Shown in pieces: positions 44,169 to 53,900 of a stretch of DNA of 64,000 bases. A program made the translations under genes and the position numbers. The DNA is from Firm-04 sp964392175 (GTDB lineage: Bacteria > Bacillota > Clostridia > Oscillospirales > Ruminococcaceae), in assembly GCA_964392175.1 (NCBI GenBank), contig CAYMOJ010000006.1:11249-75248 (forward strand). The letters are read 5' to 3'. Position 1 is the first letter of the stretch, and each line of letters starts with the position of its first letter. The notes below the pieces were generated by a model. The model did no database searches. It was not told the origin of the DNA and was given only the letters and a program-made list of their open reading frames with translations.

Positions 44169-45224
44169 TCAGCCGATTGGCTGTAGAATTTGCTCCAAAG
44201 CACTCAGCAGCAGTGTCTGCTCGCGACGATTACCTGCACAAATGCGCAGACCATCGGCAAAGCAACGTACCGCAATGCCCTCCTTCGCAAGAGATTCAAA
44301 AATCTCACGAGCGTAAGCTGTTTTGATATAGATAAAATTGGTGCGAGTGGGATAGACACACTCCAGAATATTCGGGTAACGCTTCACAAGCTCTGCTGCA
44401 GCTGCATAGAGGCGTTGTGTTTGCATAATCATCTCATTGCGGCACTGCTCCAAAAGAACCTTTTCACGCAACACGGTTGCTGCAATGACCTGACTGACCG
44501 CATCACAATTATAAGGGGATTTTGCGGCACGCAGCAATCCGGTCAGGTAGGGATTTGCCACGGCAAAGCCCATACGCACAGCCGCCAAACCAATTGCCTT
44601 GGAACAGGTACGCAGTACGATCAGGTTTTCATATTCTGTTACCAGATCCATCACCGACTCATCCCAAAAATCCATATAAGCTTCGTCGACGATTACCAAA
44701 CAGGAAACCGATTGCAGCAGACGAATAACTTCATTGCGAGGCAGACCCAGTGATGTAGGATTGCATGGATTAGAGAAAATCACAGCGTCGGCGTCCCTGC
44801 AGGCTGCAATCAGCGCATCCACATTGATTTGCAATTGCGTCGTTTTCGGAACGACCACTGTTTCTACCTCAGACAATGCTGCATAGAAGCGGTACATGGA
44901 AAAATCATGAGAAACCGTAACCAGTTTGCTACCCTTTGCCAAAAAGCAATTGATCAGTATGCTGATCAATTCATCTGAACCGTTCGCCGCCGTGACATCA
45001 TTGACATCTGTGCCGTAATAGGTTGAAAAAGCCTGAATGGTTTCCATGGCAAGAGGATCCGGATAACGGTTAAAATCCAATTCCTCAATGCGCTCAGCGA
45101 TCTTCGCTTTCAGCACCAAAGGCAAATCAAAATAGGATTCGTTAGCATCCAAGCGCACAGCATAGTTGCCTGTAATGGGATCATAAGCTTGCAGTGCGGT
45201 TATTTTTTTGGGTAAGTTGGACAT
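44169..45224 (-). CDS. hisC: Histidinol-phosphate aminotransferase
   Basis: PLP-dependent aminotransferase. PLP Lys in LRTCSKAIGLAAVRMG, ANGSDELIS and SNPCNPTSLG segments typical of class I/II. 351 residues, normal length. Confidence 0.95.
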   Translation of the reverse strand: MSNLPKKITALQAYDPITGNYAVRLDANESYFDLPLVLKAKIAERIEELDFNRYPDPLAMETIQAFSTYYGTDVNDVTAANGSDELISILINCFLAKGSKLVTVSHDFSMYRFYAALSEVETVVVPKTTQLQINVDALIAACRDADAVIFSNPCNPTSLGLPRNEVIRLLQSVSCLVIVDEAYMDFWDESVMDLVTEYENLIVLRTCSKAIGLAAVRMGFAVANPYLTGLLRAAKSPYNCDAVSQVIAATVLREKVLLEQCRNEMIMQTQRLYAAAAELVKRYPNILECVYPTRTNFIYIKTAYAREIFESLAKEGIAVRCFADGLRICAGNRREQTLLLSALEQILQPIG

Positions 45225-45239
45225 AGCATCTCCCTCAGA

Positions 45240-46523
45240 TTATTCAAAACGGACTGCCACTGCATTGGCATGAGCAGTCAGACCCTCTCGATTGGCAATG
45301 CAGAGGATGTCGTCTTTCGCATTGCGTAGTGCGTCCTCAGTATAATAAATATAGCTCGAACGTTTAACAAAACTATAAACCGAAAGTGGCGAAAAGAATC
45401 TTGCTGTACCGGAAGTGGGCAAAACATGGTTGGGCCCTGCGTAATAGTCGCCCAACGGCTCTGAGGCATACTGCCCCAAGAACACGGAACCTGCGTTATC
45501 CAACTTGCCGACGTACTCCAAAGGGTTCTCCATCAGCACCTCCAAATGCTCAGGAGCAATTTCATTGGCAAGCATCACTGCCTGCGCGTTGCTCTCACAA
45601 ATAAGAATTGCGCCATAATCAGCAAGCGATTTCCGGATTATTTCTGCGCGGGAAAGCTTTTGCAGCTGTCGTTCGATTTCTGCACAGGTTTCGTTCGCAA
45701 TACGCTCACTGGTGGTCACCAAAATTGCCGAAGCCAACACATCATGCTCTGCCTGCGACATCAGATCCGCTGCAACATATTTCGGCACGGCAGTATCATC
45801 TGCCATGACCAGTATCTCGCTAGGGCCTGCTACCATATCAATATCCACCACGCCATACAGCAAACGCTTTGCGGTTGCCACAAAGATATTGCCCGGGCCT
45901 ACGATCTTATCCACACGAGGAATGGTATCCGTGCCATAAGCAAGTGCTGCAACTGCCTGCGCACCGCCCATGAGGAATACTCTATCCACGCCACAAAGCG
46001 ATGCAGCCACCAAGATATCAGGGTTGGGCTTGCCATCCTTTCCGGGCGGCGTCACCATGATCAACTCCCCCACCCCTGCAATCTTCGCAGGAATCGCGTT
46101 CATCAGCACGCTGGAAGGATACGCTGCCGTACCACCGGGTACATACAACCCCACACGAGCAAGCCCACGCAGACGCTGCCCCAAAATCACGCCATCATCG
46201 CGTGTATTGACAAACCCTTGCTCCTTCTGGCGATTGTGGAAATCTGCGATATTTTCAATCGCATTGAGCAATGCCTCCACAAACTGCGGGTCAGCATTTT
46301 CCAATGCCTCTGCAATGGTGTCGGCATCCACCTCAAACTGTTCAGGGCACTTGCCATCAAACTGCTCGGTATAGGCACGCACAGCTACATCACCGTTGAC
46401 GCGCACATTCTCCAAAATTTCCTCAACAGTACGAACCACCTTGGGGTCAGGCGCAGTACTGCGACTGCGCAGAGTATTTAAAAAGCGAATTTCCTCTTCA
46501 CCATTACAACGAATGATTTGCAT
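45240..46523 (-). CDS. hisD: Histidinol dehydrogenase
   Basis: NAD-dependent two-step oxidation of histidinol to histidine with a zinc ion. GLYVPGGTAAYPSSVLM and VGPGNIFVA are signature segments; EHLEVLMENP and SGTARFFSPL are near the active site. 427 residues, normal length. Confidence 0.96.
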   Translation of the reverse strand: MQIIRCNGEEEIRFLNTLRSRSTAPDPKVVRTVEEILENVRVNGDVAVRAYTEQFDGKCPEQFEVDADTIAEALENADPQFVEALLNAIENIADFHNRQKEQGFVNTRDDGVILGQRLRGLARVGLYVPGGTAAYPSSVLMNAIPAKIAGVGELIMVTPPGKDGKPNPDILVAASLCGVDRVFLMGGAQAVAALAYGTDTIPRVDKIVGPGNIFVATAKRLLYGVVDIDMVAGPSEILVMADDTAVPKYVAADLMSQAEHDVLASAILVTTSERIANETCAEIERQLQKLSRAEIIRKSLADYGAILICESNAQAVMLANEIAPEHLEVLMENPLEYVGKLDNAGSVFLGQYASEPLGDYYAGPNHVLPTSGTARFFSPLSVYSFVKRSSYIYYTEDALRNAKDDILCIANREGLTAHANAVAVRFE

Positions 46524-46529
46524 GATCCA

Positions 46530-47174
46530 TTACTCCTTATTCTCCGAAAAAAATCGTACAATCTGATCGGTCAGAGCTTCAATTTCTTGCTGACGAAGCT
46601 TCATACTGACGGTATTCGCAATCAATCTTGCGGAGATGGGTGCCACATCTTCATACACCTCAAGTCCGTTTTCTCTCAGTGTCGTGCCGGTCTCCACAAT
46701 ATCCACAATGCCATCGGACAGCTCTAACAGCGGTGCCAATTCCACCGAGCCTTCAATTTTCACGATATCCACATCCATGCCTTTGGCTTCAAAAAAACTC
46801 CGTGACACATTCGGATACTTGGTAGCGATGGTTTTCACAGAATAGCCACTGTAAAAGTCGCTACCTTTTTTGACCGCAAGCGCAAATTTGCATCTGCCAA
46901 AACCGAGATCAAGCAGCTCATAGAATTTGCCCTGCATTTCCATAATGGTATCCTTGCCCACAACACCCAGATCGCACACGCCATGTTCCACGTAGGTAAT
47001 CACATCGTTTGCCTTTGCAAGCACTACTTCCATATTGCCGTTGGGAATCGGCAATATCAAGCGACGTCCCTTATTGCGTACGATGCTGCAATCGTAGTCC
47101 AAGGCTTCCAGCAAGCCGATGGTATCTTTTTCCAATCTGCCCTTGGTCAGGGCAATGCGTAAAGGACGACTCAT
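46530..47174 (-). CDS. hisG: ATP phosphoribosyltransferase, short form
   Basis: First step of histidine synthesis. 214 residues: the short form that lacks the C-terminal regulatory domain and needs HisZ for activity and feedback control. LALTKGRLEKDT-like N-terminus, DLGVVGKDT, and ELSDGIVDIVETGTT (PRPP binding). Overlaps the hisZ stop by 4 bp. Confidence 0.96.
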   Translation of the reverse strand: MSRPLRIALTKGRLEKDTIGLLEALDYDCSIVRNKGRRLILPIPNGNMEVVLAKANDVITYVEHGVCDLGVVGKDTIMEMQGKFYELLDLGFGRCKFALAVKKGSDFYSGYSVKTIATKYPNVSRSFFEAKGMDVDIVKIEGSVELAPLLELSDGIVDIVETGTTLRENGLEVYEDVAPISARLIANTVSMKLRQQEIEALTDQIVRFFSENKE

Positions 47175-48370
47175 GCGGTGACCTCCGTTTCTGCTTCGGT
47201 AATCGGAAATACATTGCGAATGCCCTGCCGTTTTGCATATCCCTGTGCTTCGGCAAGGGTTTCAAACAAAGCGTGTTCTGTGACAAGCCCCTTGGCGCGC
47301 AGCGTTTCGGCAGCTTTGATAGCATCCGCCTCCAGACCCTTTGCCGCCCAGATCAGCACATCAGCGGCAGGTCTTGCAGCCGGATCAGTTGCAAGGTGCT
47401 TAGAAAGCACTTTAACAACCGCATCTACATTGACTGCAAAGCCCGTTGCGGGAACATCATAGCCAAACTCTGCAATCAGCTTATCATATCTACCGCCGGA
47501 AAGAATCTCATCCCCATAGCCGGAAAGATAGCCGCGCAGCATCATTCCGGTATAATAATCAGTGCGATGCACCATGCTAAGATCAACAGTCACGCGTTCT
47601 TTGCCTGCAATACAGGTAACAGTTTCCCACAGACTTTTCAGCGTATCCAGCACATGAATAAAGGCAGGATCCGGGCAGAGAGCGGCGGCCTTTGCAAAAA
47701 CCTCCTCCCCGCCAAACAAACGGGGCAGCTGACGCAAAGCCTCGGTCACATACGATGCGGGCAGGGTATCCAGCACATCGTTGAGGGCAGGAAAATTGTT
47801 GTCCTCCACATAATCACGAATGGCTTCCTTAATCTGCGGTGATGCCTCCAGACGATTGGTCAGCTCCCCGAAAAATGCGGCATTGCCCAGCTCAAGACGG
47901 TACTCCGTATCGCAGAACGCCAGCACATCCACGGCAGCGGCAATAACTTCTAGGTCAGCCATACGGGAATCAGAGCCGATCAATTCAATACCCGATTGCG
48001 TTACCTCATCATCTCTGCCTTTTAACGTAGGCGAAGATACATGGATACTCTGGTTATAGTAAAGACGCAGCGGCAGTGCTGCATCGCGCAGACGGGTGGC
48101 ACACACACGGGCAATGGGAACGGTATTATCGGGGCGCAGTACCAATAGACGCCCCTTGCAATCGGTCAGCTTATACATTTTTTCCTGAGGAAACGGTCTT
48201 GCATCGCGATTGAACACATCATAAAACTCCAGCGTAGGGGTAATAATTTCACTGTATCCTCTGGCAGCAAACAAATTGCGCAGCTTTTCTTCCACTTGAC
48301 GACGCAGGGTACATTCCGCAAAAAGCGCGTCTCTGGTGCCCTCTGGGGTAATACAATCAAAACGATTCAT
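47171..48370 (-). CDS. hisZ: ATP phosphoribosyltransferase regulatory subunit HisZ
   Basis: Class II aminoacyl-tRNA-synthetase-like protein that combines with short HisG. ITPTLEFYDVF, LRPDNTVPIARV and SGGRYDKLIAEFG show the synthetase core; it lacks the anticodon-binding domain and charging role. 399 residues. First gene of the operon hisZ-G-D-C-B-H-A-F. hisI and hisE are not present here, so the two remaining steps must be encoded elsewhere. Confidence 0.94.
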   Translation of the reverse strand: MNRFDCITPEGTRDALFAECTLRRQVEEKLRNLFAARGYSEIITPTLEFYDVFNRDARPFPQEKMYKLTDCKGRLLVLRPDNTVPIARVCATRLRDAALPLRLYYNQSIHVSSPTLKGRDDEVTQSGIELIGSDSRMADLEVIAAAVDVLAFCDTEYRLELGNAAFFGELTNRLEASPQIKEAIRDYVEDNNFPALNDVLDTLPASYVTEALRQLPRLFGGEEVFAKAAALCPDPAFIHVLDTLKSLWETVTCIAGKERVTVDLSMVHRTDYYTGMMLRGYLSGYGDEILSGGRYDKLIAEFGYDVPATGFAVNVDAVVKVLSKHLATDPAARPAADVLIWAAKGLEADAIKAAETLRAKGLVTEHALFETLAEAQGYAKRQGIRNVFPITEAETEVTA

Positions 48371-48389
48371 AATTACATCCTTTCGGAAA

Positions 48390-48426
48390 ATTTCACTTTA
48401 GCGTGCTACTACATTATCATGCTACT
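48390..48426 (-). promoter_or_regulatory. Possible operator repeats upstream of hisZ
   Basis: On the minus strand, TAGTAGCATG and TAGTAGCACG occur as near-repeats just after the -10, with part-palindromic TAGC...GCTA character. The layout suits a repressor site. A TrpR-like HisR/YerC regulator is one candidate from memory of histidine regulation in Gram-positives; this is inference. Confidence 0.4.
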
Positions 48427-48455
48427 ATGTTACCATGTTATCACGAAAAAGTCAA
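48427..48455 (-). promoter_or_regulatory. Promoter of the his operon
   Basis: Minus strand TTGACT (48455-48450), 17-bp spacer, TAACAT (48432-48427). The -35 ends only two bases from the polC stop codon. Confidence 0.72.
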
Positions 48456-48456
48456 G

Positions 48457-51400
48457 TCAAAAGAGGGATAGCTGATTGGATTTTGGCAAATTACCCAAAG
48501 CGCCCAAGGCATCCAAAGTTTCGATTGTTGCTTTTGATGCGCCACTTTGCGTCTGAAACTCTTCCACGGAGATAAAATCACCCTTCTGCGCGGTTTCATA
48601 AAGCTTTTCAGCGGCTTTGGTACCAATACCGGCGATTGCACCAAAGGGGATGCGCACTTTACCATCCTCGATCTTATATCGGGTTGCTTCCGAACGGTAC
48701 AGATCCACCGGCAAGAAGCAATAGCCACGGCTGAGCATTTCATTCACAATCAGCAGTATATCCATCAGATCGTTTTCCTTCTTGGAGCGTTCTTTCTTCC
48801 CCTTGCGCTCCAATTCGTCGATCTTATTGCGCACCGCCTGTATACCGGCAACTGCAAGCTCCACATCAAAATCGCCGCCCCGCACGGTAAAATAGGTTGC
48901 ATAAAATTCCAGTGGGCGATACAGCTTGAACCATCCCAGCTTAATCGCAGCGATGACATATGCCGTTGCGTGCGCCTTCGGGAACATATACTTGATCTTC
49001 AGACAGCTTTCGATATACCACTCGGGCACATTGTGATCCCGCAGCATCTGTATGCGTTCAGGAGTAAAAGTCTTGGGTGCTTTGCCCTTACGAGTATCCT
49101 CCATGATTTGAAACGCTTCTTTTGGTGGCACATCATGATACAGCAAATAGGTCATGATACTATCACGCGTACCAATCACATCGGAAATGGTACAAGTGCC
49201 GTTAGCAATCAGCTCCTGCGCATTTCCAAGCCACACATCGGTGCCGTGGGATAACCCCGATATCTGCAAAAAGTCGGAAAACAATTTTGGCTTTGCATCC
49301 AGCAGCATACCAATGGTGAAACCTGTGCCCATTTCAGGAATCCCCAGACTACCTGTTTTACAATAGATCTCCTCAGGCGTCACTCCCAACACAGAACAAT
49401 CGGTACACATTTGCAGCACTTGGGGATCTGTTGCAGGAATATCATCAATTTTCAGACCCGTGGCATCCTCCAGATGCTTATAAAAGGTCGGCACAACATG
49501 GCCAAGCTCGTCCAGCTTTAGAATCGTATCATGCAGGCTATGGAAATCGAAGTGCGTAGTGATAATCTGTTCCGCATCATCATCTTCGGCAGGTTCACCG
49601 GGCTGCTGCACGGGGGTAAAATCAAAAATATCAAAATCTTCAGGAATTACAACCATGCCACCGGGATGCTGTCCCGTGGTTTTCTTAACACCCACACAAC
49701 CTGCCACCAAACGGTTTACTTCGCTGTTGTTCACGGAGATGCCACAATCCTCCAGATAATGCTTCACATAGCCATAGGCGATCTTATCCTTCACGCCCGA
49801 AATCGTTCCTGCCTTAAACACATTCGCGCGGCCGAACAATTCTTCGGTGTAACGATGGGATTCGGATTGAAACTCGCTAGAAAAATTCTGGTCGATATCC
49901 GGTGCCTTGTCCCCATCAAAGCCAAGAAACGTTTCAAATGGAATATCATGACCATCCCGCTTTAGTTCCTCGCCACAGTTGGGGCAATTCTTTGGGGGCA
50001 GATCAAATCCTGACCCATACTTACCGGTTGTATCAAACTCGGAGTACTTACACTTTTTACAGACATAGTGTGGCACCAACGGATTGACCTCAGAAATGCC
50101 TGCCATACTCGCCACAAAAGAAGATCCCACCGATCCTCTCGATCCAACCATATAGCCATGCGCCTCGGAATTGGCTACCAACTTTTGTGCAATCATATAC
50201 AACACCGAAAAACCATGCTTAATAATAGAGCCAAGTTCTCTATCCAAACGCGTTTGCACGATTTCAGGCAAGGGAGACCCGTAAATGCTCTCGGCAGTCT
50301 CAGTGGTGATGCGCGTCAGATCTTCCTCAGCACCGGGAATTGAAGGCGTAAAGGTGCCTTTGGGAATGGCATGGCACGCATCGATCTTATCGGCAATGCG
50401 GTTGGGATTCTCCACTACAACCTCATAGGCACGTTCACCAAGATAGTCAAATTCTTCCAGCATTTCATCTGTTGTGCGAAAATACAGCGGTGCTTGTTCT
50501 CCGGCGTCATCAAAGCCATTGCCTGATTGCAAAATCTCACGGTAAATGGCATCTTTTTCGTCCATGAAATGCACATCACAGGTCGCCACTACGGGCAGCC
50601 CTGCCTTATCACCGATTTCAAGAATACGACGATTATAGTTACGCAGATCCTCCTCCGTACGGGCAGTATATTTATCACTGCGTAGCATAAAACGATTATT
50701 GGCAATGGGCTGGATCTCCAGATAATCATAGAAGGCAGCAAGCTTTACCAGTTCCTCATCGGATTTTCCCTCTAGCATTGCCTGAAACAGCTCCCCCGCT
50801 TCGCAAGCACTGCCAAAAATCAAGCCTTCTCTGTGCTGTTGCAGCACCGATTTGGGAATCAGCGGCTTTTTATAGAAATAATCCAATTGACTATACGAAA
50901 CCAATCGGTAAAGATTCTTCATACCCGTCTGATTCTTCGCCAGAATGATTTGGTGGAACGATTTCAGCTTTTTGGGATCAATATTCGGTAGCTTGGTATT
51001 CAACTCCGCAAGGGTATGCACATCCTGCTTTTTCTCCATCCGTTCCATCAGCGTAATGTAGATCTTAGCAAGCATACAAGCATCATCGCTAGCGCGATGA
51101 TGCTCAAATTTGCCAAGCTTCAGGTGCTTTGCCACCACATTTAGCTTATGCTTTGCAAGCTCGGGCAACATGGCACGGCAAAGGACAAGGGTATCCAATG
51201 TCACAAAGCCGTATTGCATATTGCAGCGCTTGAAAACACTGCGCAAAAAAGCCGTATCAAAGCTTGCATTATGGGCGATTAGCACGGGATGCTCGCCGCA
51301 AAACGCCATGAAATCAGCAACCGCTTTTGCCTCATCGGGAGCATCGCTGACCATTTCATCGGTGATGCCGGTCAGTTCAGTGATCTTATCGGGAATATGT

Positions 51401-52818
51401 CGCTTTGGATTCACAAAGGTGCAGAAGCTGTCAATCACTTTAAGATCGCGCACTTTTACCGCGCCGATTTCCGTCAAACGGTCATCCGCAGGCGAAAGCC
51501 CCGTGGTTTCTACATCAAAAACGATTACTTCATCATGAATATTTCGTGGATCGGGGGCATCAATGACCTTTGCCATTTCCAGATCATTGACTACATACGC
51601 TTCACAGCCATAAATCACACGAAAATCCTTCATCTTGGCAGTGGCATTCATCGCCTCGGGGAACGCCTGCACCACACCGTGATCTGTGATGGCAACCGCG
51701 CGATGTCCCCACTCATTGGCGCGTTCTATCAGCGCAGTTGCTGAACTGACGCCATCCATGGCAGACATATTGGTGTGCATATGCAACTCCACGCGCTTAA
51801 CAGGGGCATCATCCGTGCGCTTTGGCGGTATATAGGTGCTGATACCCGTGGGCTTGATGGTAATATCATGATCGTAATCGTCATAAGCAACTGCGCCGTA
51901 AATCAGCAGGTTTGTGCCTTTTTTGCACGATTTCTGCGGAAAATCTGCAAGCTTGTCATCATCCAGGAACATCTTGACCAACACGCTGCCCGTATAATCA
52001 GTTACGGGAAAGGTCAGCAGCGTTTTGCCATTTTTGAGGGTGCGCGTGTCGATATCACCGAACACTTCACAAGCGATGCAAACTCTTCCTACAGTGTTCA
52101 GATTCTTCACCACTTCACCAATACTAATGGGTTTTTCCTTAATTTTTCTGCCATAAATGACCGAAAGGTCTTCCTTGGAAGGCATCACCGGCTGAATGGG
52201 CGCGGCATCATCAGGGGCAGAGGAAAGAGATGAGAACACCGGGGCAGGTTCGGGCTGCTTTGCCTCGTCGGGAAGTTCAGGAGGTGGCGGTAGCGTCGCC
52301 AAAACCTCGTCTTGCATCGTATCATGCGCCTCGGGTGTGATATGCTGCACGCCACCGTCAAACCGAATTTGCAACCCCACAGAATAAATCGTACGCACAG
52401 CTCTTGCAAGTTCCTCACGAAAATGGGTTGATTCCAGAATATCCACACCACCGTGGCGCAGGGTAATCGTTAAAAGATGATTTTCCATATCTAATTGCAG
52501 CCCTGCATCATCGAGAAAGCCGTTCATCATGGGCAGATCACGGTGCAGGGATGTAAACAGATCAGCAAGCACATCGGTACTGAAGCACTCGGCAGGATAA
52601 CGACAAAGCAAACGGATGGAAGAAATATCCAGACGATCTGCTACCTCTGATTCAAATTGTGAAAGCACCGCAAAAGGGATCGGTGCATCAAACTCCGTTT
52701 CCAGATACAGCTTGGTGCGGTCGGTATTCGCCATTACGCGGCGCACTCTGCCTGCAAGCACAGTTTCAGGCAGCTTGGCACCATATTCGCGCAGAAAATC
52801 CCGTAGGGTTTGCAGCAT
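48457..52818 (-). CDS. polC: DNA polymerase III subunit alpha, PolC type
   Basis: Replicative polymerase of low-GC Gram-positive bacteria, with its own proofreading. Domains in order: N-terminal domain, OB-fold (about 220-330), PHP (ELHMHTNMSAMDGV near 345) split by the DEDD exonuclease (VFDVETTG near 428), then the polymerase core (PDIDQNF near 976) and C-terminal helical part. 1453 residues, normal length. ATG 52818 has AAAGGA upstream. The last gene of the rpsB-to-polC block. Confidence 0.97.
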   Translation of the reverse strand: MLQTLRDFLREYGAKLPETVLAGRVRRVMANTDRTKLYLETEFDAPIPFAVLSQFESEVADRLDISSIRLLCRYPAECFSTDVLADLFTSLHRDLPMMNGFLDDAGLQLDMENHLLTITLRHGGVDILESTHFREELARAVRTIYSVGLQIRFDGGVQHITPEAHDTMQDEVLATLPPPPELPDEAKQPEPAPVFSSLSSAPDDAAPIQPVMPSKEDLSVIYGRKIKEKPISIGEVVKNLNTVGRVCIACEVFGDIDTRTLKNGKTLLTFPVTDYTGSVLVKMFLDDDKLADFPQKSCKKGTNLLIYGAVAYDDYDHDITIKPTGISTYIPPKRTDDAPVKRVELHMHTNMSAMDGVSSATALIERANEWGHRAVAITDHGVVQAFPEAMNATAKMKDFRVIYGCEAYVVNDLEMAKVIDAPDPRNIHDEVIVFDVETTGLSPADDRLTEIGAVKVRDLKVIDSFCTFVNPKRHIPDKITELTGITDEMVSDAPDEAKAVADFMAFCGEHPVLIAHNASFDTAFLRSVFKRCNMQYGFVTLDTLVLCRAMLPELAKHKLNVVAKHLKLGKFEHHRASDDACMLAKIYITLMERMEKKQDVHTLAELNTKLPNIDPKKLKSFHQIILAKNQTGMKNLYRLVSYSQLDYFYKKPLIPKSVLQQHREGLIFGSACEAGELFQAMLEGKSDEELVKLAAFYDYLEIQPIANNRFMLRSDKYTARTEEDLRNYNRRILEIGDKAGLPVVATCDVHFMDEKDAIYREILQSGNGFDDAGEQAPLYFRTTDEMLEEFDYLGERAYEVVVENPNRIADKIDACHAIPKGTFTPSIPGAEEDLTRITTETAESIYGSPLPEIVQTRLDRELGSIIKHGFSVLYMIAQKLVANSEAHGYMVGSRGSVGSSFVASMAGISEVNPLVPHYVCKKCKYSEFDTTGKYGSGFDLPPKNCPNCGEELKRDGHDIPFETFLGFDGDKAPDIDQNFSSEFQSESHRYTEELFGRANVFKAGTISGVKDKIAYGYVKHYLEDCGISVNNSEVNRLVAGCVGVKKTTGQHPGGMVVIPEDFDIFDFTPVQQPGEPAEDDDAEQIITTHFDFHSLHDTILKLDELGHVVPTFYKHLEDATGLKIDDIPATDPQVLQMCTDCSVLGVTPEEIYCKTGSLGIPEMGTGFTIGMLLDAKPKLFSDFLQISGLSHGTDVWLGNAQELIANGTCTISDVIGTRDSIMTYLLYHDVPPKEAFQIMEDTRKGKAPKTFTPERIQMLRDHNVPEWYIESCLKIKYMFPKAHATAYVIAAIKLGWFKLYRPLEFYATYFTVRGGDFDVELAVAGIQAVRNKIDELERKGKKERSKKENDLMDILLIVNEMLSRGYCFLPVDLYRSEATRYKIEDGKVRIPFGAIAGIGTKAAEKLYETAQKGDFISVEEFQTQSGASKATIETLDALGALGNLPKSNQLSLF

Positions 52819-52836
52819 GAAAACAAATCCTTTCTA

Positions 52837-53880
52837 TCAATCGGGCAGTTTTTCGATCTCGGCAAGCAGTGCAGATACAATCTCCGATTCGGGCACCTTT
52901 CCCAAAATCTCATCCTTACGAAACAGCACTGCACAGCCATCGCCACCTGCAATGCCGATATCCGCTTCTCTTGCCTCACCGGGGCCATTCACGATACAGC
53001 CCATGACAGCAACTTTGATATTCTTTTGACAGCCACGCAGTGCCTGCTCCACAGCATTTGCCGTACCAATCAAATCAATACGCGTTCTGCCACAGGTAGG
53101 GCAGGAAACCAAAGTCACGCCTTTTCGCAATCCCAGTGCTTTCAGTAAATCCATGGCAGCTTCTACCTCTTGCACGGGATCAGCGGTCAAAGAAATACGA
53201 ATGGTTTCGCCAATCCCATCGCACAACAATGAACCGATACCAGCTGCCGATTTGATCATGCCCATGCGTGCTGTACCTGCTTCAGTCACGCCAAGGTGCA
53301 GCGGATAATCCGTTTTTTCAGCTGCAAGACGATAACAGGCAATCATATTCTTCACATCAGAGGACTTGATTGAAAGCACGATATCATGGAAATCGAAACG
53401 CTCTAACAAAGCGGCATGCGCCATTGCGCTTTCCACCATTGCTTCGGGCGTAGGGCTACCATATTTTGCCAACAGCGATTTTTCCAGTGAGCCGCTATTG
53501 ACACCAATACGAATGGGAATCTGCTTTTGGCGACACTTATCTGCCACGGCTTTCACTCTGTCCATATCACCGATATTGCCGGGATTGATACGGATCTTGT
53601 CCACGCCTGCATCGGCGGCAGCCAATGCCAGACGATAATCGAAATGGATATCTGCCACCAGCGGAATATCAACCGCTGCCTTAATCGCAGGAATCAATGC
53701 CACGGCTTTCTCATCGGGAATGGCAGCGCGGATGATCTCGCAGCCTGCTTTTTCCAAAGCAATGGCTTGGGCAACCGTTCCCTCAATGTCATCGGAACGA
53801 GTATTGAGCATGGATTGTATGTAGATATGCCTGCCATCCAGCAGACAGTTTCCTACTTTCACAGGGTGCAATTTACGCAT
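52837..53880 (-). CDS. ispG: 4-hydroxy-3-methylbut-2-enyl-diphosphate synthase (IspG)
   Basis: Next-to-last step of the MEP isoprenoid pathway, using a 4Fe-4S cluster. KVGNCLLDGRHIYIQSM start, TRSDD, and Cys residues in SCPTCGRT and VMGCIVNGPGEA. 347 residues. I chose ATG 53880 (MRKLHPVKVG, AAGGAG upstream); the open frame runs to 54042. Next to polC and after rseP, as usual in Clostridia. Confidence 0.95.
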   Translation of the reverse strand: MRKLHPVKVGNCLLDGRHIYIQSMLNTRSDDIEGTVAQAIALEKAGCEIIRAAIPDEKAVALIPAIKAAVDIPLVADIHFDYRLALAAADAGVDKIRINPGNIGDMDRVKAVADKCRQKQIPIRIGVNSGSLEKSLLAKYGSPTPEAMVESAMAHAALLERFDFHDIVLSIKSSDVKNMIACYRLAAEKTDYPLHLGVTEAGTARMGMIKSAAGIGSLLCDGIGETIRISLTADPVQEVEAAMDLLKALGLRKGVTLVSCPTCGRTRIDLIGTANAVEQALRGCQKNIKVAVMGCIVNGPGEAREADIGIAGGDGCAVLFRKDEILGKVPESEIVSALLAEIEKLPD

Positions 53881-53900
53881 AAAAGGCACGCTCCTTTTGA

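Noticed and set aside
45546..46481. Plus-strand 311-codon frame
   Set aside because: Antisense shadow of hisD.
47171..48370. Second histidyl-tRNA synthetase
   Set aside because: Looks like HisS but is short, lacks the anticodon-binding domain and sits with short HisG, so HisZ is the better call.
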